Positions 40,728-50,874 are shown, counted from the first letter of the stretch. The stretch: DNA of 64,000 nucleotides from a sulfur-oxidizing endosymbiont of Gigantopelta aegis (GCF_016097415.1 NZ_JAEHGE010000001.1:3673778-3737777); one strand, 5' to 3'. Translations and numbers: made by a program. Notes: generated by a model from the letters alone, not told the origin.

Positions 40728-41045
40728 ATGATCAAACAAAAAAAACCGAATAAAAGCTATACATCAGAATTTAAAGAATCAGCTGTCAAATTAGCTAATG
40801 AGACGGATCAACCCGTTTCTCAGACTGCCAGGGAGCTAGGTGTTAATGTAAATACTCTACATACCTGGATCAGTAAATATTCCAAACCGGTGAAGACGGT
40901 AGCCAATAGAAGTGATGAACACATTTATGATGAAGTAAAACGTCTGAAAAAAGAATTGGCAAAAGTGATTCAGGAGCGTGATTTATTAAAAAGGCCACAG
41001 CGTACTTTGCAAGGGAAACTTTGTGAAGTACGCATGGATAACTGA
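40728..41045 (+). CDS. IS3 OrfA (copy B)
   Basis: A 105-residue helix-turn-helix and leucine-zipper protein: SYTSEFKESAVKLANETDQP, QTARELGVNVNTLHTWISKY, DEVKRLKKELAKVIQERDLL. An eighth A in a run shifts the native start (four bases upstream), so translation here would begin at ATG 40728. Confidence 0.8.
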   Translation: MIKQKKPNKSYTSEFKESAVKLANETDQPVSQTARELGVNVNTLHTWISKYSKPVKTVANRSDEHIYDEVKRLKKELAKVIQERDLLKRPQRTLQGKLCEVRMDN

Positions 41046-41889
41046 TCAGGCTAAAGATTACCCGGTAACGATTCTGTGCCGTTTTATGGATGTTTCCCGT
41101 AGTTGCTATTATGATTGGGTTAGCTCTCCTAAAACGGATAGAGAGAAAGAAAAATGAAGAAGCGCTTACTGAGCAGCTAAAAAACTGTTTGAAGACAGTC
41201 GCAAGACTTATGGAACCCGTCGTCTTAAAAGAAAACTGGCTGAAAAAGGCGTTCATATAAGCCGCCGGAGAATTGGTCGATTAATGAAAAAAGCCGGTTT
41301 GTTTTGTAAAACGAAGAGACGCTTTAAAGCGACGACTAATTCCAAGCATAATAAGCGTATATCTCCAAATTTACTGGAAAGAGAGTTTGCTGTCTCTCAA
41401 CCTGATCGCTACTATGTGGGTGATATTACCTATATTGCCACCAAGGAAGGCTGGTTATATTTAGCGGTTGTCATTGACTTATTCTCTAGGCAAATTGTTG
41501 GCTGGTCGATGGATGAGCGAATGAAAGCCAAGCTAGTCAATGATGCTTTACTGATGGCCATATGGAAGCGTAAACCAATGGATGGATTGCTTTGGCATAC
41601 TGACCGAGGTAGCCAATATGCCTCTGATAGTCATAGAAAAATATTGTCGGATCATAACATAATTCAGTCTATGAGCCGCAAAGGAAATTGCTGGGACAAT
41701 GCTGTATCAGAGAGCTTCTTTCATAGTTTGAAAACTGAATTGACGCACCATTGTCGATTCAAAACCAGAGTAGAAGCAAAGCAGGCAATATTTGAATATA
41801 TTGAGGTATTTTATAATCGGGAGCGACTTCATTCGGCTAATGATTATTTGTCACCAGTCGATTATGAAATACAGCAGGAAATAGCTTAA
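41023..41889 (+). pseudogene. IS3 OrfB integrase (copy B), broken
   Basis: The first segment ends at a TGA created by a net 4-base insertion near 41150 (duplicated GAA/AAG bases). The rve core at 41284-41889 is open for 201 codons, with [20 protein letters not shown] and the catalytic-region [15 protein letters not shown]. Confidence 0.85.
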
Positions 41890-42291
41890 ATCGATTGATT
41901 GAAGAGGGGTAAAAGGCGACATAAATGCCGCCCATTACCGTTGACGGCCATCGGCTCCTCAGCCTGTGCCGTGAAGATATTGTAACAGGATCATTACCGT
42001 TGTGAAAATACCTTGGGTGAATGGAACGGCTCTATCGTTCCAGAGGGCAAAGCCCTTTCTCTTCATCTGTTTAAAGTTAACATGAGAAACTAAAATGATA
42101 GGAAATACAAAATGACAAAAATCACTTGAAACAGCCAAAAAAATATTTAGAAAACTGTCCGGAAAAGTGTTGACACATCAGTATACCCTAAAAGAGTAAG
42201 CCGCACACAAAGTAAAAATAATAATACTTAGATTCAACTCATAAGTGCAACACTATTTGGTTGTATTTGTGATATTTGCTGGTTTATCGCT

Positions 42292-42353
42292 GGCTCATGA
42301 AATTCCCGGGGTGGCCGAGCGTAGCGATGGCCACCCCGGGAATTTCATGAGCC
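42292..42353. repeat. Perfect 25-bp inverted repeat
   Basis: The arms 42292-42316 and 42329-42353 are exactly complementary around a 12-base loop, and contain CCCGGGGTGGCC. The arms are much more GC-rich than their surroundings. It lies 118 bp before the IS30-like transposase start. No T-run follows on either strand. Confidence 0.95.
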
Positions 42354-42470
42354 AACCGACGCGCCTGACGGCGCTACTAAAAAAATCATAAGTACAGCAA
42401 TGATTTGCTCGAAAAAATGGCCAATTGCTTGTAAAATCGGCCATTTTCTCCTGCAAGAGTAAAGTGACTT

Positions 42471-43002
42471 ATGAGAACTTACAAGCAATTGACACAAGAA
42501 CAAAGATACTACATTTCGACTGAGATTAAAAATGGCATTTCCCAGTCTAAAATTGCTCAGGCGATTGAGGTGAGTAAATCTACTATATGCCGTGAAATTA
42601 AACGCAACGCTGGTTTACGTGGCTATCGATTTAAGCAAGCTCAAGAAAAAGCCGTTAAGCGTCGCTACAATGCTTCTAAAGCAATTAAAATGACGGATGA
42701 CATGATTGCCCTTATTGATGAAAAGCTTTCACAGCACCAGTGGAGTCCTGAACAGATATCAGGTTGGTTACTGAATGACAAAATGCTACTTCTTAGCCAT
42801 GAACGTATTTATCAACACATATGGGATGATAAGAAGCAAGGTGGTGATTTACATCAGTATTTAAGGCGTCAGGGAAAGAAATACCAAAAGCGTGGTAGTA
42901 ACGGTAAAAGCAGTCGAGGACAAATAATTAATCGAATTTCCATTGATGACCGTCCTAAGATTGTTGATGATAAACGTCGTGTTGGTGACTGGGAAATTGA
43001 TA
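42471..43002 (+). pseudogene. IS30-family transposase, 3' half removed
   Basis: The N-terminal 177 residues are present: YKQLTQEQRYYISTEIKNGI, QSKIAQAIEVSKSTICREIK (helix-turn-helix), HQWSPEQISGWL, YQHIWDDKKQGGDLHQYLRR and RRVGDWEID, where the first catalytic Asp region begins. IS3 copy C then cuts it. No rest of the gene is found after 46912. Confidence 0.9.
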
Positions 43003-43600
43003 TGATGTGTCAACACTTTTCCGGACAGTTTTCTAAATATTTTTTTGGCTGTTTCAAGTGATTTTTGTCATTTTGTATTTCCTATCATTTTAGTTTCTCA
43101 TGTTAACTTTAAACAGATGAAGAGAAAGGGCTTTGCCCTCTGGAACGATAGAGCCGTTCCATTCACCCAAGGTATTTTCACAACGGTAATGATCCTGTTA
43201 CAATATCTTCACGGCACAGGCTGAGGAGCCGATGGCCGTCAACGGTAATGGGCGGCATTTATGTCGCCTTTTACCCCTCTTCAATCAATCGATTTAAGCT
43301 ATTTTCTGCTGTATTTCATAATCGACTGGTGACAAATAATCATTAGCCGAATGAAGTCGCTCCCGATTATAAAATACCTCAATATATTCAAATATTGCCT
43401 GCTTTGCTTCTACTCTGGTTTTGAATCGACAATGGTGCGTCAATTCAGTTTTCAAACTATGAAAGAAGCTCTCTGATACAGCATTGTCCCAGCAATTTCC
43501 TTTGCGGCTCATAGACTGAATTATGTTATGATCCGACAATATTTTTCTATGACTATCAGAGGCATATTGGGTATACGTCAAAACTTCCCACGTTGACGTA

Positions 43601-45128
43601 TCATTCCACTTTATTTAAAGGCTGAATTTTTTCAGTCAAATTCCATGGCAACAATTGCTCTAAAGCCTCATCATCATAATGCCTGCCCAGCTTAGGTAAC
43701 TCAGTCAGAATGTGTGTTAAAAAGGCAAAGGGCTCTAGGTTGTTTGCTTTCGCTGTTTGCACGATTGAATATAAAATAGCACTGGCCTCAGCACCACGAG
43801 GATTTTGGTTCATGACCCAGTTTTTGCGCCCAATCACAAAGGGTTTGATCCGCCGCTCTGCCATATTATTATCAATCTGGAGGTTGCCCTCTTCAAGATA
43901 GACAGTCAGATACTTCCATTGATTGATCACATAACGAATAGCGACACCCAACTTACTGTCTTTTGTTGTTTTAGTCACTTTATCATCACACCACTTTTTA
44001 AAGTCATCCAGTAGTGGTTTGCTTTTTTCCTGACGGATCAGGTAACGTTGTTCAGCATTGAGCGGTTTGATTTGTTTTTCAATCGCATACAATTTAGCAA
44101 TTTTACTGATCGCCATTTGTACCATGCCAGGCTTTTTCTGACTGTTCTTGGGTAATGCTTTTAAGGCATCATGGAACTTGCGACGAGCATGTGCCATGCA
44201 GCCTAATAAAGTGACTTCACTGTTCTCATTTTCGAATATATGATAACCGGGAAAGCCATCCGTTTGCAGGTAACCTGAAAACCCCGTTAAAAAGGTTTTG
44301 GCATGTTGGCCTGCACGAGTAGGCTGATACTCATACAAAACAATGGGACACTTGGAATGATAGCCGCCACTTTGATAGAGCCACATATAAGATTTAGGGC
44401 AATTCTCACGTCCATCATGGATCACTCGCATCGTTGTTTCATCGGCCTGGATGATTTTCTGCCTAATGAGATAATACAACAACCGATTATAAAAGGGTTT
44501 GAGTAATTCAGCTGATTTAAGCACCCAGTTGGACATACTGGCTCTGGAAAGTGTTATCTTATAGCGTTTAAATATCGCTTCCTGTCGATAGAGAGGCAAG
44601 CTGTCTAGGAATTTAGAAACAATGATATAGGCCAGCAGGCTGGGTGATGCAAAACTTCTAGGAATGGGCTGTGCAGGCTTAGGAGCAGTTTTAACGCCTT
44701 CCTCACAAGCACGACAGGCATATTTAACCTGAACATGTTCTACAACATATACCTGAGCAGGAACAATTTCCAGTTGCTCTGAGGTCTCTTCACCAATTTC
44801 ATGCAAGTGATGACCGCAGTCACAGACTTGTTCTGCTTCAGATAACTCATGACGAACAACTTTACGAGGTAGGTCTTTAGGTAAAGGCTTACGACCGGGC
44901 TTTTACGCTCATAAGTAATGGTTTCACGGACTTCCGGTGCTTCTTCGGCGAACGTTTCTGCCTCATTAAAGAAGTCGGGGTGGGCTTCTTTTCACTGGAA
45001 GTACCAAACCGTTTGTGTTGCAACAGACGAAATTGTTCCTCATACCAGTCCACTTTTGACTGGAGTTCAAGCACCCTGTTTTTGAGCGTTGGTATCTCTT
45101 CTGGTAGTATTTTGTCTGTTGAACTCAT
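43601..45128 (-). pseudogene. tnpC: IS66 transposase TnpC (copy 2), frameshifted near its start
   Basis: The long part (43601-44806) holds the zinc-binding region, DDE core and C-terminal NNMAERRIKPFVIGRKNW. The N-terminal part (44889-45128) is separated by single-base losses in A-runs near 44900 and 44985. Confidence 0.88.
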
Positions 45129-45203
45129 GCGTTATATTATACTAAAAATGAGCGTTAAATGCTTGTATTTATTCTGTTTAATGCGCATCTAAAGGGACTT
45201 TTT

Positions 45204-45560
45204 TTAGTTGTTTTCCAGACCATGAATTTCAGGGTGAGCATGGTGTTGTGTGCAAGATAAACCATCCAGTAACCACTGTAATTCTCTCAGTGTTAACGAA
45301 AGAGTGGGTTGTTCTTTTTCCATCGGCCACTGGAATTTCCCTTTTTCAAGTGTACGATAGTAAAGCCAGAAACCATTACGCTCCCAGTACAGTATTTTAA
45401 GTTTATCTCGCTGACGATTACAAAAAACAAAGACACTGCCATCAAAGGGATTGTGTTCCAATTGCTCTGAGACAATCAGTGATAGCCCATTGGTTGCTTT
45501 TCTCATATCGGTAACACCAGAAACCAGATAAACCTGATTGACTGTGATGCCCGTTATCAT
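45204..45560 (-). CDS. tnpB: IS66 TnpB
   Basis: A complete 118-residue TnpB: VNQVYLVSGVTDMRKATNGL, NPFDGSVFVFCNRQRDKLKI, LYWERNGFWLYYRTLEKGKF. The start overlaps the tnpA stop (ATGA). Confidence 0.9.
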   Translation of the reverse strand: MITGITVNQVYLVSGVTDMRKATNGLSLIVSEQLEHNPFDGSVFVFCNRQRDKLKILYWERNGFWLYYRTLEKGKFQWPMEKEQPTLSLTLRELQWLLDGLSCTQHHAHPEIHGLENN

Positions 45561-45880
45561 GAAACAGTCCTGAGCAAATCCAGAATGGACTTGAGCTGAT
45601 TCAGGTTCGTATCAGAATTGATTTCCAAACTGAAACCATTGGTATGGCTTACTTTAATTGCATTGCTTGTGGGGGAATTGGCCAGTAAATTAATGGGAAT
45701 GAGTTGATTGTTGGTGTTGACCTGTTTTGATGAGCTAACATAACCCAACTTCTTTCGATAATAGCTAAAAATATGAGAGGGTATCTTATGTTGTTGACAA
45801 TAAACTGCCTGGCTTAAGTTACTGGCTTGGCAGGCCTCTATGTGTTGCTTCATCGAAGCATCTTTTGAATGGTTGCTCAT
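45557..45880 (-). CDS. tnpA: IS66 TnpA
   Basis: A 107-residue protein identical to 28161-28484. ATG 45880 follows the TTGGAG ribosome site. Confidence 0.85.
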   Translation of the reverse strand: MSNHSKDASMKQHIEACQASNLSQAVYCQQHKIPSHIFSYYRKKLGYVSSSKQVNTNNQLIPINLLANSPTSNAIKVSHTNGFSLEINSDTNLNQLKSILDLLRTVS

Positions 45881-46534
45881 TTGTATCTCCAAATTACGAA
45901 TTGAAGATCATAGTTTGAGCTAACTGAAGCTTATTGTGAACGTGGGTTTTAATTGACGTTTACCATATTGGCTACCTCGGTCAGTATGCCAAAGCAATCC
46001 ATCCATTGGTTTACGCTTCCATATGGCCATCAGTAAAGCATCATTGACTAGCTTGGCTTTCATTCGCTCATCCATCGACCAGCCAATAATTTGCCTAGAG
46101 AATAAGTCAATGACAACCGCTAAATATAACCAGCCTTCCTTGGTGGCAATATAGGTAATATCACCCACATAGTAGCGATCAGGTTGAGAGACAGTAAACT
46201 CTCTTTCCAGTAAATTTGGAGATATACGCTTATTATGCTTGGAATTAGTCGTCGCTTTAAAGCGTCTCTTCGTTTTACAAAACAAACCGGCTTTTTTCAT
46301 TAATCGACCAATTCTCCGGCGGCTTATATGAACGCCTTTTTCAGCCAGTTTTCTTTTAAGACGACGGGTTCCATAAGTCTTGCGACTGTCTTCAAACAGT
46401 TTTTTAGCTGCTCAGTAAGCGCTTCATTTTCTTTCTCTCTATCCGTTTTAGGAGAGCTAACCCAATCATAATAGCAACTACGGGAAACATCCATAAAACG
46501 GCACAGAATCGTTACCGGGTAATCTTTAGCCTGA

Positions 46535-46846
46535 TCAGTTATCCATGCGTACTTTCCCTTGCAAAGTACGCTGTGGCCTTTTTAATAAATCACGCTCCTG
46601 AATCACTTTTGCCAATTCTTTTTTCAGACGTTTTACTTCATCATAAATGTGTTCATCACTTCTATTGGCTACCGTCTTCACCGGTTTGGAATATTTACTG
46701 ATCCAGGTATGTAGAGTATTTACATTAACACCTAGCTCCCTGGCAGTCTGAGAAACGGGTTGATCCGTCTCATTAGCTAATTTGACAGCTGATTCTTTAA
46801 ATTCTGATGTATAGCTTTTATTCGGTTTTTTTGTTTGATCATTCAT
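46535..46846 (-). CDS. IS3 OrfA (copy C)
   Basis: A 103-residue protein starting MNDQTKKPNKSYTSEF. Compared with copies B and D it lacks three residues near the C-terminus (a 9-bp deletion), which also removes the GTG start used by orfB. Confidence 0.85.
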   Translation of the reverse strand: MNDQTKKPNKSYTSEFKESAVKLANETDQPVSQTARELGVNVNTLHTWISKYSKPVKTVANRSDEHIYDEVKRLKKELAKVIQERDLLKRPQRTLQGKVRMDN

Positions 46847-47071
46847 TTTAGGTCACACTTTTTATCTTTTAGTTATTTTAAGTTGTGTGTCCGGTTAAGT
46901 ATAGCCACATTATTTCAATTAACATAATAAAAATACTCTTTTAAAAAAATTTTGTTAAAACTTTCTATAAAAAACTCTTTGTAAAAATATGTTTAGCTAG
47001 TTTATCAGGGATATTGAACTTTATACAATAGACCCCATATTATTAATCATTTGAAGTTTTAAATAAGCGAG

Positions 47072-47413
47072 ATGAGTATGCTACGAGTTTTAAATGTTGT
47101 TATTGATGGCGAGACCTATGCCGTCAATGTTGAAGAGGAAATGATACTCTCAGGTTCAACTTTGTTCAATAAAATGGATGAAGATATGAACAAGGGATGG
47201 ACTTTAAGTAAAGAATTTGTGGAAAATCCTAATGTCACTCAACGTTGTCAAATTGTGGGTGATAAATTACTCACCGCCATTGAAGACGAAAATGAGCAAA
47301 TGAAAACTATGATGGCAGGCTATATTCTTTCCAGAGTGCCTAATATTATGACCATCTATATTGATAATACCGGTGAAATATTTGAGACTCAACTTGAGTT
47401 AGCACCTCAATAA
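47072..47413 (+). CDS. Conserved-looking hypothetical protein
   Basis: A 113-residue acidic cytoplasmic protein with no recognised family. It opens LRVLNVVIDGETYAVNVEEE and has amphipathic helices around IEDENEQMKTMMAGYILSRV, ending in a TIYIDNTGEIFETQLEL strand pair. It is probably co-transcribed with the next gene (77-bp gap). It lies at the edge of the intact metabolic island. Confidence 0.55.
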   Translation: MSMLRVLNVVIDGETYAVNVEEEMILSGSTLFNKMDEDMNKGWTLSKEFVENPNVTQRCQIVGDKLLTAIEDENEQMKTMMAGYILSRVPNIMTIYIDNTGEIFETQLELAPQ

Positions 47414-47490
47414 TTAGCGCGTTATTAGTGAGTAACTCATTAATAGGCAAATAATAACTATTTAATTATTCATCTGTCAGGAAAAAACTT

Positions 47491-48045
47491 ATGAGAATGA
47501 AGTCAAAATGGGGCAAAAGCGGTAAGACACGCTCCGTAGCAGATAATGCCAGTGCTGCTGCTTTTCTTACCTGGAGAATTGCTCAGGATGCCTTGCTGGA
47601 TCTTGAGGACGAGCAGTATCAGACTGATAGCATGAGTCAAAGAATGGATGTGATTGTCGAATTCGTCATATTTCTTGCTCATATCGCTGACCGAATCACT
47701 TATGAACGCATGGATGTTGAAGAACGGCAGGAGTTTGTGACTGTAATGGTTAAACATTTGGCCAGAACACATCAGGCGAGTATGGAAGGCATTGCTGGTA
47801 TCAAGGACTATAAAGAAGACTTTATCAATCTGGTTAATGAACGAATGTCCGACTATGCTGATATGCCCTATGAAGACGGTGAGCCAAGTTTTGTGATGAA
47901 GCGTTATCTCGGAACGCGCGTACAAGCTGTGATGGGGGAGCATTATAATAAATGGATCGAAACACAGGTATTAGAAATTAATGCGCCTACCGCGATTAAG
48001 CTCTTAAATAAAGCGATTGAAGATTTGTATAAACCGGCTTTTTAG
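47491..48045 (+). CDS. Hypothetical alpha-helical protein
   Basis: A 184-residue soluble, mainly helical protein: MKSKWGKSGKTRSVADNASA at the start, FLAHIADRITYERMDVEERQ in the centre, RYLGTRVQAVMGEHYNKW late. Good AGGAAAAAAC spacing before ATG. The stop lies six bases before a MITE, so the MITE replaced the native 3' flank. No function recognised. Confidence 0.55.
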   Translation: MRMKSKWGKSGKTRSVADNASAAAFLTWRIAQDALLDLEDEQYQTDSMSQRMDVIVEFVIFLAHIADRITYERMDVEERQEFVTVMVKHLARTHQASMEGIAGIKDYKEDFINLVNERMSDYADMPYEDGEPSFVMKRYLGTRVQAVMGEHYNKWIETQVLEINAPTAIKLLNKAIEDLYKPAF

Positions 48046-48051
48046 GTTTAA

Positions 48052-48229
48052 ACCTAAAATAATCAGTAGAATCGTAGCGAGAGCGACTTAGGTGCTGAAG
48101 ATTAAGGGTTTTACAGGTTATTTTGGCTTTATTCGTAGTCACCCTACGGGTGAAGTCAAAATGTTCTGGAAAATCCTTAAGATTCAGTGCATAAGGCGGT
48201 CGCAGTAGGTTCAACTGATTTTTTTAGGT
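48052..48229 (+). mobile_element. 178-bp MITE, copy 2
   Basis: Same unit as 10333-10510 and 56701-56878. The ends ACCTAAAATAATCAGT and complement are present, with small changes in both ends. It lies directly after the stop of the preceding gene. An open frame across it on the minus strand is shared with copy 3 and is probably not a gene. Confidence 0.85.
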
Positions 48230-48274
48230 TTAAATAGGCCTGTGTTTTATTTCTAAGATAAAAAGCGACAAGAT

Positions 48275-48303
48275 CAAAAAAACCGACATTTGCCGGTTTT
48301 TTT
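48275..48303. terminator. Bidirectional terminator
   Basis: AAAAAACCG-ACATTTGC-CGGTTTTTTT. Two direct copies of AAAAGCACTTAGTTTT follow at 48331-48362. Confidence 0.85.
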
Positions 48304-48434
48304 GTAGTCATTTCCTTTTTAACTAGATTTAAAAGCACTTAGTTTTAAAAGCACTTAGTTTTAAAAACCTAGGTTTAGAAATGACTTAAACTTATTAAGT
48401 GCTATCCTGTATCAGGAATTAGCTCAAGATAAAT

Positions 48435-48626
48435 TTATTTCCAGTCAGCAAAGCCGTCTGTTTTCTTTTCTAGACCGTCTTCGTAGCCAGCGGTATAAGC
48501 TTCATTGACGCGTTGCTCTTCACGCTCAGGGTTACAAACGTAACCACCCTGCCAACCCTGGATATACTCTGGGTTTACGCCTTCAGATTCCATTTTCACA
48601 GTTGTATCATGATATTCTTGGTTCAT
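48435..48626 (-). CDS. Small acidic protein with paired GY/G motifs
   Basis: A 63-residue protein: VNPEYIQGWQGGYVCNPERE and VNEAYTAGYEDGLEKKTDGF. The two aromatic-Gly helices resemble ribosome-modulation-type or small cytosolic helical proteins, but no family is certain. AAGGAA lies before the ATG. Confidence 0.5.
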   Translation of the reverse strand: MNQEYHDTTVKMESEGVNPEYIQGWQGGYVCNPEREEQRVNEAYTAGYEDGLEKKTDGFADWK

Positions 48627-48871
48627 AGTTTTTTCCTTGGTATTTCCAGTCGATTAAAGTCTAAGTCTTTATACTGACTTGTTGTTAAATACTGCTTATT
48701 AAAAACTGCTCGTCTAATAAACGAGCCAAGTTAATAAAGATAATGTAAAGCAGACTGTGACAAAATAATAATCCGCTTATATTAAACGATTTAGATATAA
48801 AATTCCAGTGTTTTTACTCAAATTTCCTTAGTAATTAACGGAAATACTCTCTTATATTATCAGCCTTTTAT

Positions 48872-49996
48872 TTAGGCATTAAATCGTTTTAATGCTTCGC
48901 CAGAATCAATGGCCTGTCTGGCAATGTCAGCACCTGCTGACAGTGATTCTGCTTTACCGGTTCTAAATAAAGCGATAGAAGCAGCCAAAATCAATGAATC
49001 CCGGCTACTGCTTTGCTCACCATTCAGTGCGGCTAGACCGGCTTTTACCGTTGCCTTAACGGCAGCATCAAGATCAAATGAAGGCTTATCTTCTGCTTCA
49101 GGCGCGTCATAAATTTCAATGTCTTTAGGCAAGGGTGTCGAACGTGTTTTATGGTTCATGCCTAAATCTTCAGTGGCATTGACAACAAACATCTGGTCTT
49201 CACCATCATCTTCATAAAAATGTACTTTTGCAGGCTGTTGTAATGATGGAATTAAGCCACCTTCAACGCCACGGGCAATAATCGCACCATCAAAACCAAC
49301 CATTTTTGCCAGGTCAGTGTAGACGGGTGGATAGGCCTTGTGTACAAAACCAGTATAGAGGGTGGTCTTCTTTGTGCCCCTTAAAGGACCCACTAAACAC
49401 TCTAGCGTGGTGATGGCAGTACGTTTTACAATGGTCGTCCGTAATGGAATCAAATCGTGTAGAGTCGGGCAATAGGTTTTCTGGTCGACATAGGCCCAGC
49501 CAATAGCAGGATCGGCAATGCGTTGTGCCGCTTCTTTCATGCTAAGTTCTGCTGAAAGGCCGGTGGCTTTTAATACCAGATTAGTGGTAATGCCAAATTT
49601 AGGACCTACGCTTTCTACCCCATGGGAAGCTGCAGGTAAACCACAGGCGGCGAGTACTGCAGGCAAAAATGGGATAACAGGCAAGTCTCTGACATGGCCA
49701 TTATAGGCATCGGCAATGTCAATTAAGTCATTAACTGCGACGGTGGTTATGGTTGAGCGATCAACAATCGCTTGCAATAAGCCTTTGTTTTCTTCCTGAG
49801 TTTCGCGTTTCATTCTCAGGCCAACGAGTAAAATAGAAATTTGAACCGGATCAGCATTACCACTTAAGATATAATCCATGGCCGCTTTTGCATCATCATA
49901 AGGGAGATTTTTACTGTATTCAGGGCCAGTACAGACGCGTTGTATACAGGACCTCAGATGCATTTTGTTTTGTTGATCAGTCATATTTTTATTCAT
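48872..49996 (-). CDS. TrpD2-like phosphoribosyltransferase-fold protein
   Basis: A 374-residue member of the anthranilate phosphoribosyltransferase superfamily, YbiB/TrpD2 branch. It has LPYDDAKAAMDYILSGNADP, ISILLVGLRMKRET, the DAYNGHVRDLPVIPFLPAVL block, and HGVESVGPKFG where TrpD would have its substrate loop. TrpD2 proteins bind nucleic acid rather than make tryptophan. A C-terminal extension (about 315-374) contains an AALNGE...ILAASIALFRTG helical part. Single gene, opposite to its neighbours. Confidence 0.75.
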   Translation of the reverse strand: MNKNMTDQQNKMHLRSCIQRVCTGPEYSKNLPYDDAKAAMDYILSGNADPVQISILLVGLRMKRETQEENKGLLQAIVDRSTITTVAVNDLIDIADAYNGHVRDLPVIPFLPAVLAACGLPAASHGVESVGPKFGITTNLVLKATGLSAELSMKEAAQRIADPAIGWAYVDQKTYCPTLHDLIPLRTTIVKRTAITTLECLVGPLRGTKKTTLYTGFVHKAYPPVYTDLAKMVGFDGAIIARGVEGGLIPSLQQPAKVHFYEDDGEDQMFVVNATEDLGMNHKTRSTPLPKDIEIYDAPEAEDKPSFDLDAAVKATVKAGLAALNGEQSSSRDSLILAASIALFRTGKAESLSAGADIARQAIDSGEALKRFNA

Positions 49997-50361
49997 TTGG
50001 AGTTTCCTATAAATCGATAATGGGTCTTATTTGTTAAATGTATTTTTAACATTTCTTTTAACAATTACTTTAATATAAGGCTAAAAGATTATTGCTACAG
50101 CTTAGCGATAATAAGTGCTAAGCTATTGACCTTAAACTTTTTATTCTCTATCTAAAAGAAGCTGATTACGATTAAACTCCAAGCACTCAGCGGAAGTGAG
50201 TATACTTTATTGCTGGAGTTCAACGGTATATCTCTATGGTATAGGATTGAAAAAAAATTTTGTCAATGTAGGTAATAAAGGGTATTATATATCAAATAAC
50301 CAAGTAAAACACTCGGATAATATTTTGGTTTAAGAGTGTTAAATCATTAATGAGGTCAGAG
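49997..50361. other. Divergent intergenic region
   Basis: About 365 bp between diverging genes. An inverted repeat AGCTTAGC-N10-GCTAAGCT lies at 50099-50124 and may be an operator or hairpin. No gene is seen. Confidence 0.5.
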
Positions 50362-50793
50362 ATGAATTTAAGCGAAGAAGAAACAATGGATTTAAACAGT
50401 GGTTTAAAAGCACTGGAAGACAAACATTTTACCAGAGCGGTGCAATTGCTATCGCCTTTGGCGGAAAAAGGTGAGCCTGAAGCGCAGCATCGTATGGCTG
50501 TTATGTATCAAAACGGCCTCGGTGTGCACCGTAATGAGACGGCATCAGCTTTATGGATGAAGATGTCAGCGGATCAAGGCTATGAATTGGCATGGCATGG
50601 TATGGGCTTTATGTATATGGAAGGCGAGGGTGTTGATAAAGATCCGCAAGAAGCCATAAAATGGTTTACCAAGGGGATTGATGCCGGGTTGATTGGCTCT
50701 ATGACCACTTTAGCAATGATGTATAAAGAAGGTAATGGGGTAGAAAAAAATCCTGAAGAAGCTGAGCGTTTATTAAAAATGGCTGGCTTTTAA
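50362..50793 (+). CDS. Sel1-repeat protein
   Basis: A 143-residue protein. GAGGTCAGAG upstream favours ATG 50362 over 50350. It has three Sel1-like repeats with A-xx-G motifs: AQHRMAVMYQNGLGVHRNET, AWHGMGFMYMEGEGVDKDPQ and SMTTLAMMYKEGNGVEKNPE. Such solenoids bind other proteins. There is no signal peptide, so it is probably cytoplasmic. It lies 81 bp before the MoxR gene, separated by a terminator-like hairpin. Confidence 0.85.
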   Translation: MNLSEEETMDLNSGLKALEDKHFTRAVQLLSPLAEKGEPEAQHRMAVMYQNGLGVHRNETASALWMKMSADQGYELAWHGMGFMYMEGEGVDKDPQEAIKWFTKGIDAGLIGSMTTLAMMYKEGNGVEKNPEEAERLLKMAGF

Positions 50794-50802
50794 GCACTTC
50801 TT

Positions 50803-50832
50803 TTAAGCACTTCTTTTAAGTGCTTTTTTAAG
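50803..50832 (+). terminator. Hairpin after the Sel1 gene
   Basis: AAGCACTT-CTTTT-AAGTGCTT followed by a T-run; an extra AAGCACTT copy lies directly upstream. Confidence 0.7.
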
Positions 50833-50874
50833 TAATAAGGTAAGCAATTGTAAAGCAATGATAGTGAGAAATAA

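Larger units (their letters stand above)
40658..42180 (+). mobile_element. IS3-family element, copy B
   Basis: A 1523-bp unit with both ends intact and the 3-bp duplication GTA at 40655-40657 and 42181-42183. orfA carries one extra A near its start, and orfB has a net 4-base insertion near 41150. Confidence 0.92.
43571..45963 (-). mobile_element. IS66-family element (copy 2 of the first type)
   Basis: A 2393-bp unit with ends GTATACGTCAAAACTTC and GTAAACGTCAATTAAAAC. The duplication CATATTGG lies at 43563-43570 and 45964-45971. Nearly identical to the IS66 at 28078-33756 apart from indels and the IS21 insert there. Confidence 0.93.
43294..46530 (-). pseudogene. IS3 OrfB of copy C, split by IS66
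   Basis: The N-terminal and first catalytic parts are at 45964-46530; the C-terminal 95 codons ([20 protein letters not shown] onwards) are at 43294-43570. The IS66 insertion falls in the GSQYAS codons. Confidence 0.88.
43003..46912 (-). mobile_element. IS3-family element, copy C, carrying an IS66
   Basis: Both ends are intact (TGATGTGTC at 43003, CCACATTA ending 46912), but flanking triplets differ (ATA, TTT). An IS66 element lies inside orfB at 43571-45963 with the 8-bp duplication CATATTGG. Confidence 0.9.

Noticed and set aside
47996-48214. Minus-strand ORF across MITE copy 2 (and 56648-56863 across copy 3)
   Set aside because: The similarity of the two ORFs is explained by the shared MITE; they cover the element, lack good ribosome sites and overlap neighbouring genes.
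48435-48626. Ribosome modulation factor
   Set aside because: It has paired GY/G motifs but lacks the basic, Arg-rich composition of RMF.
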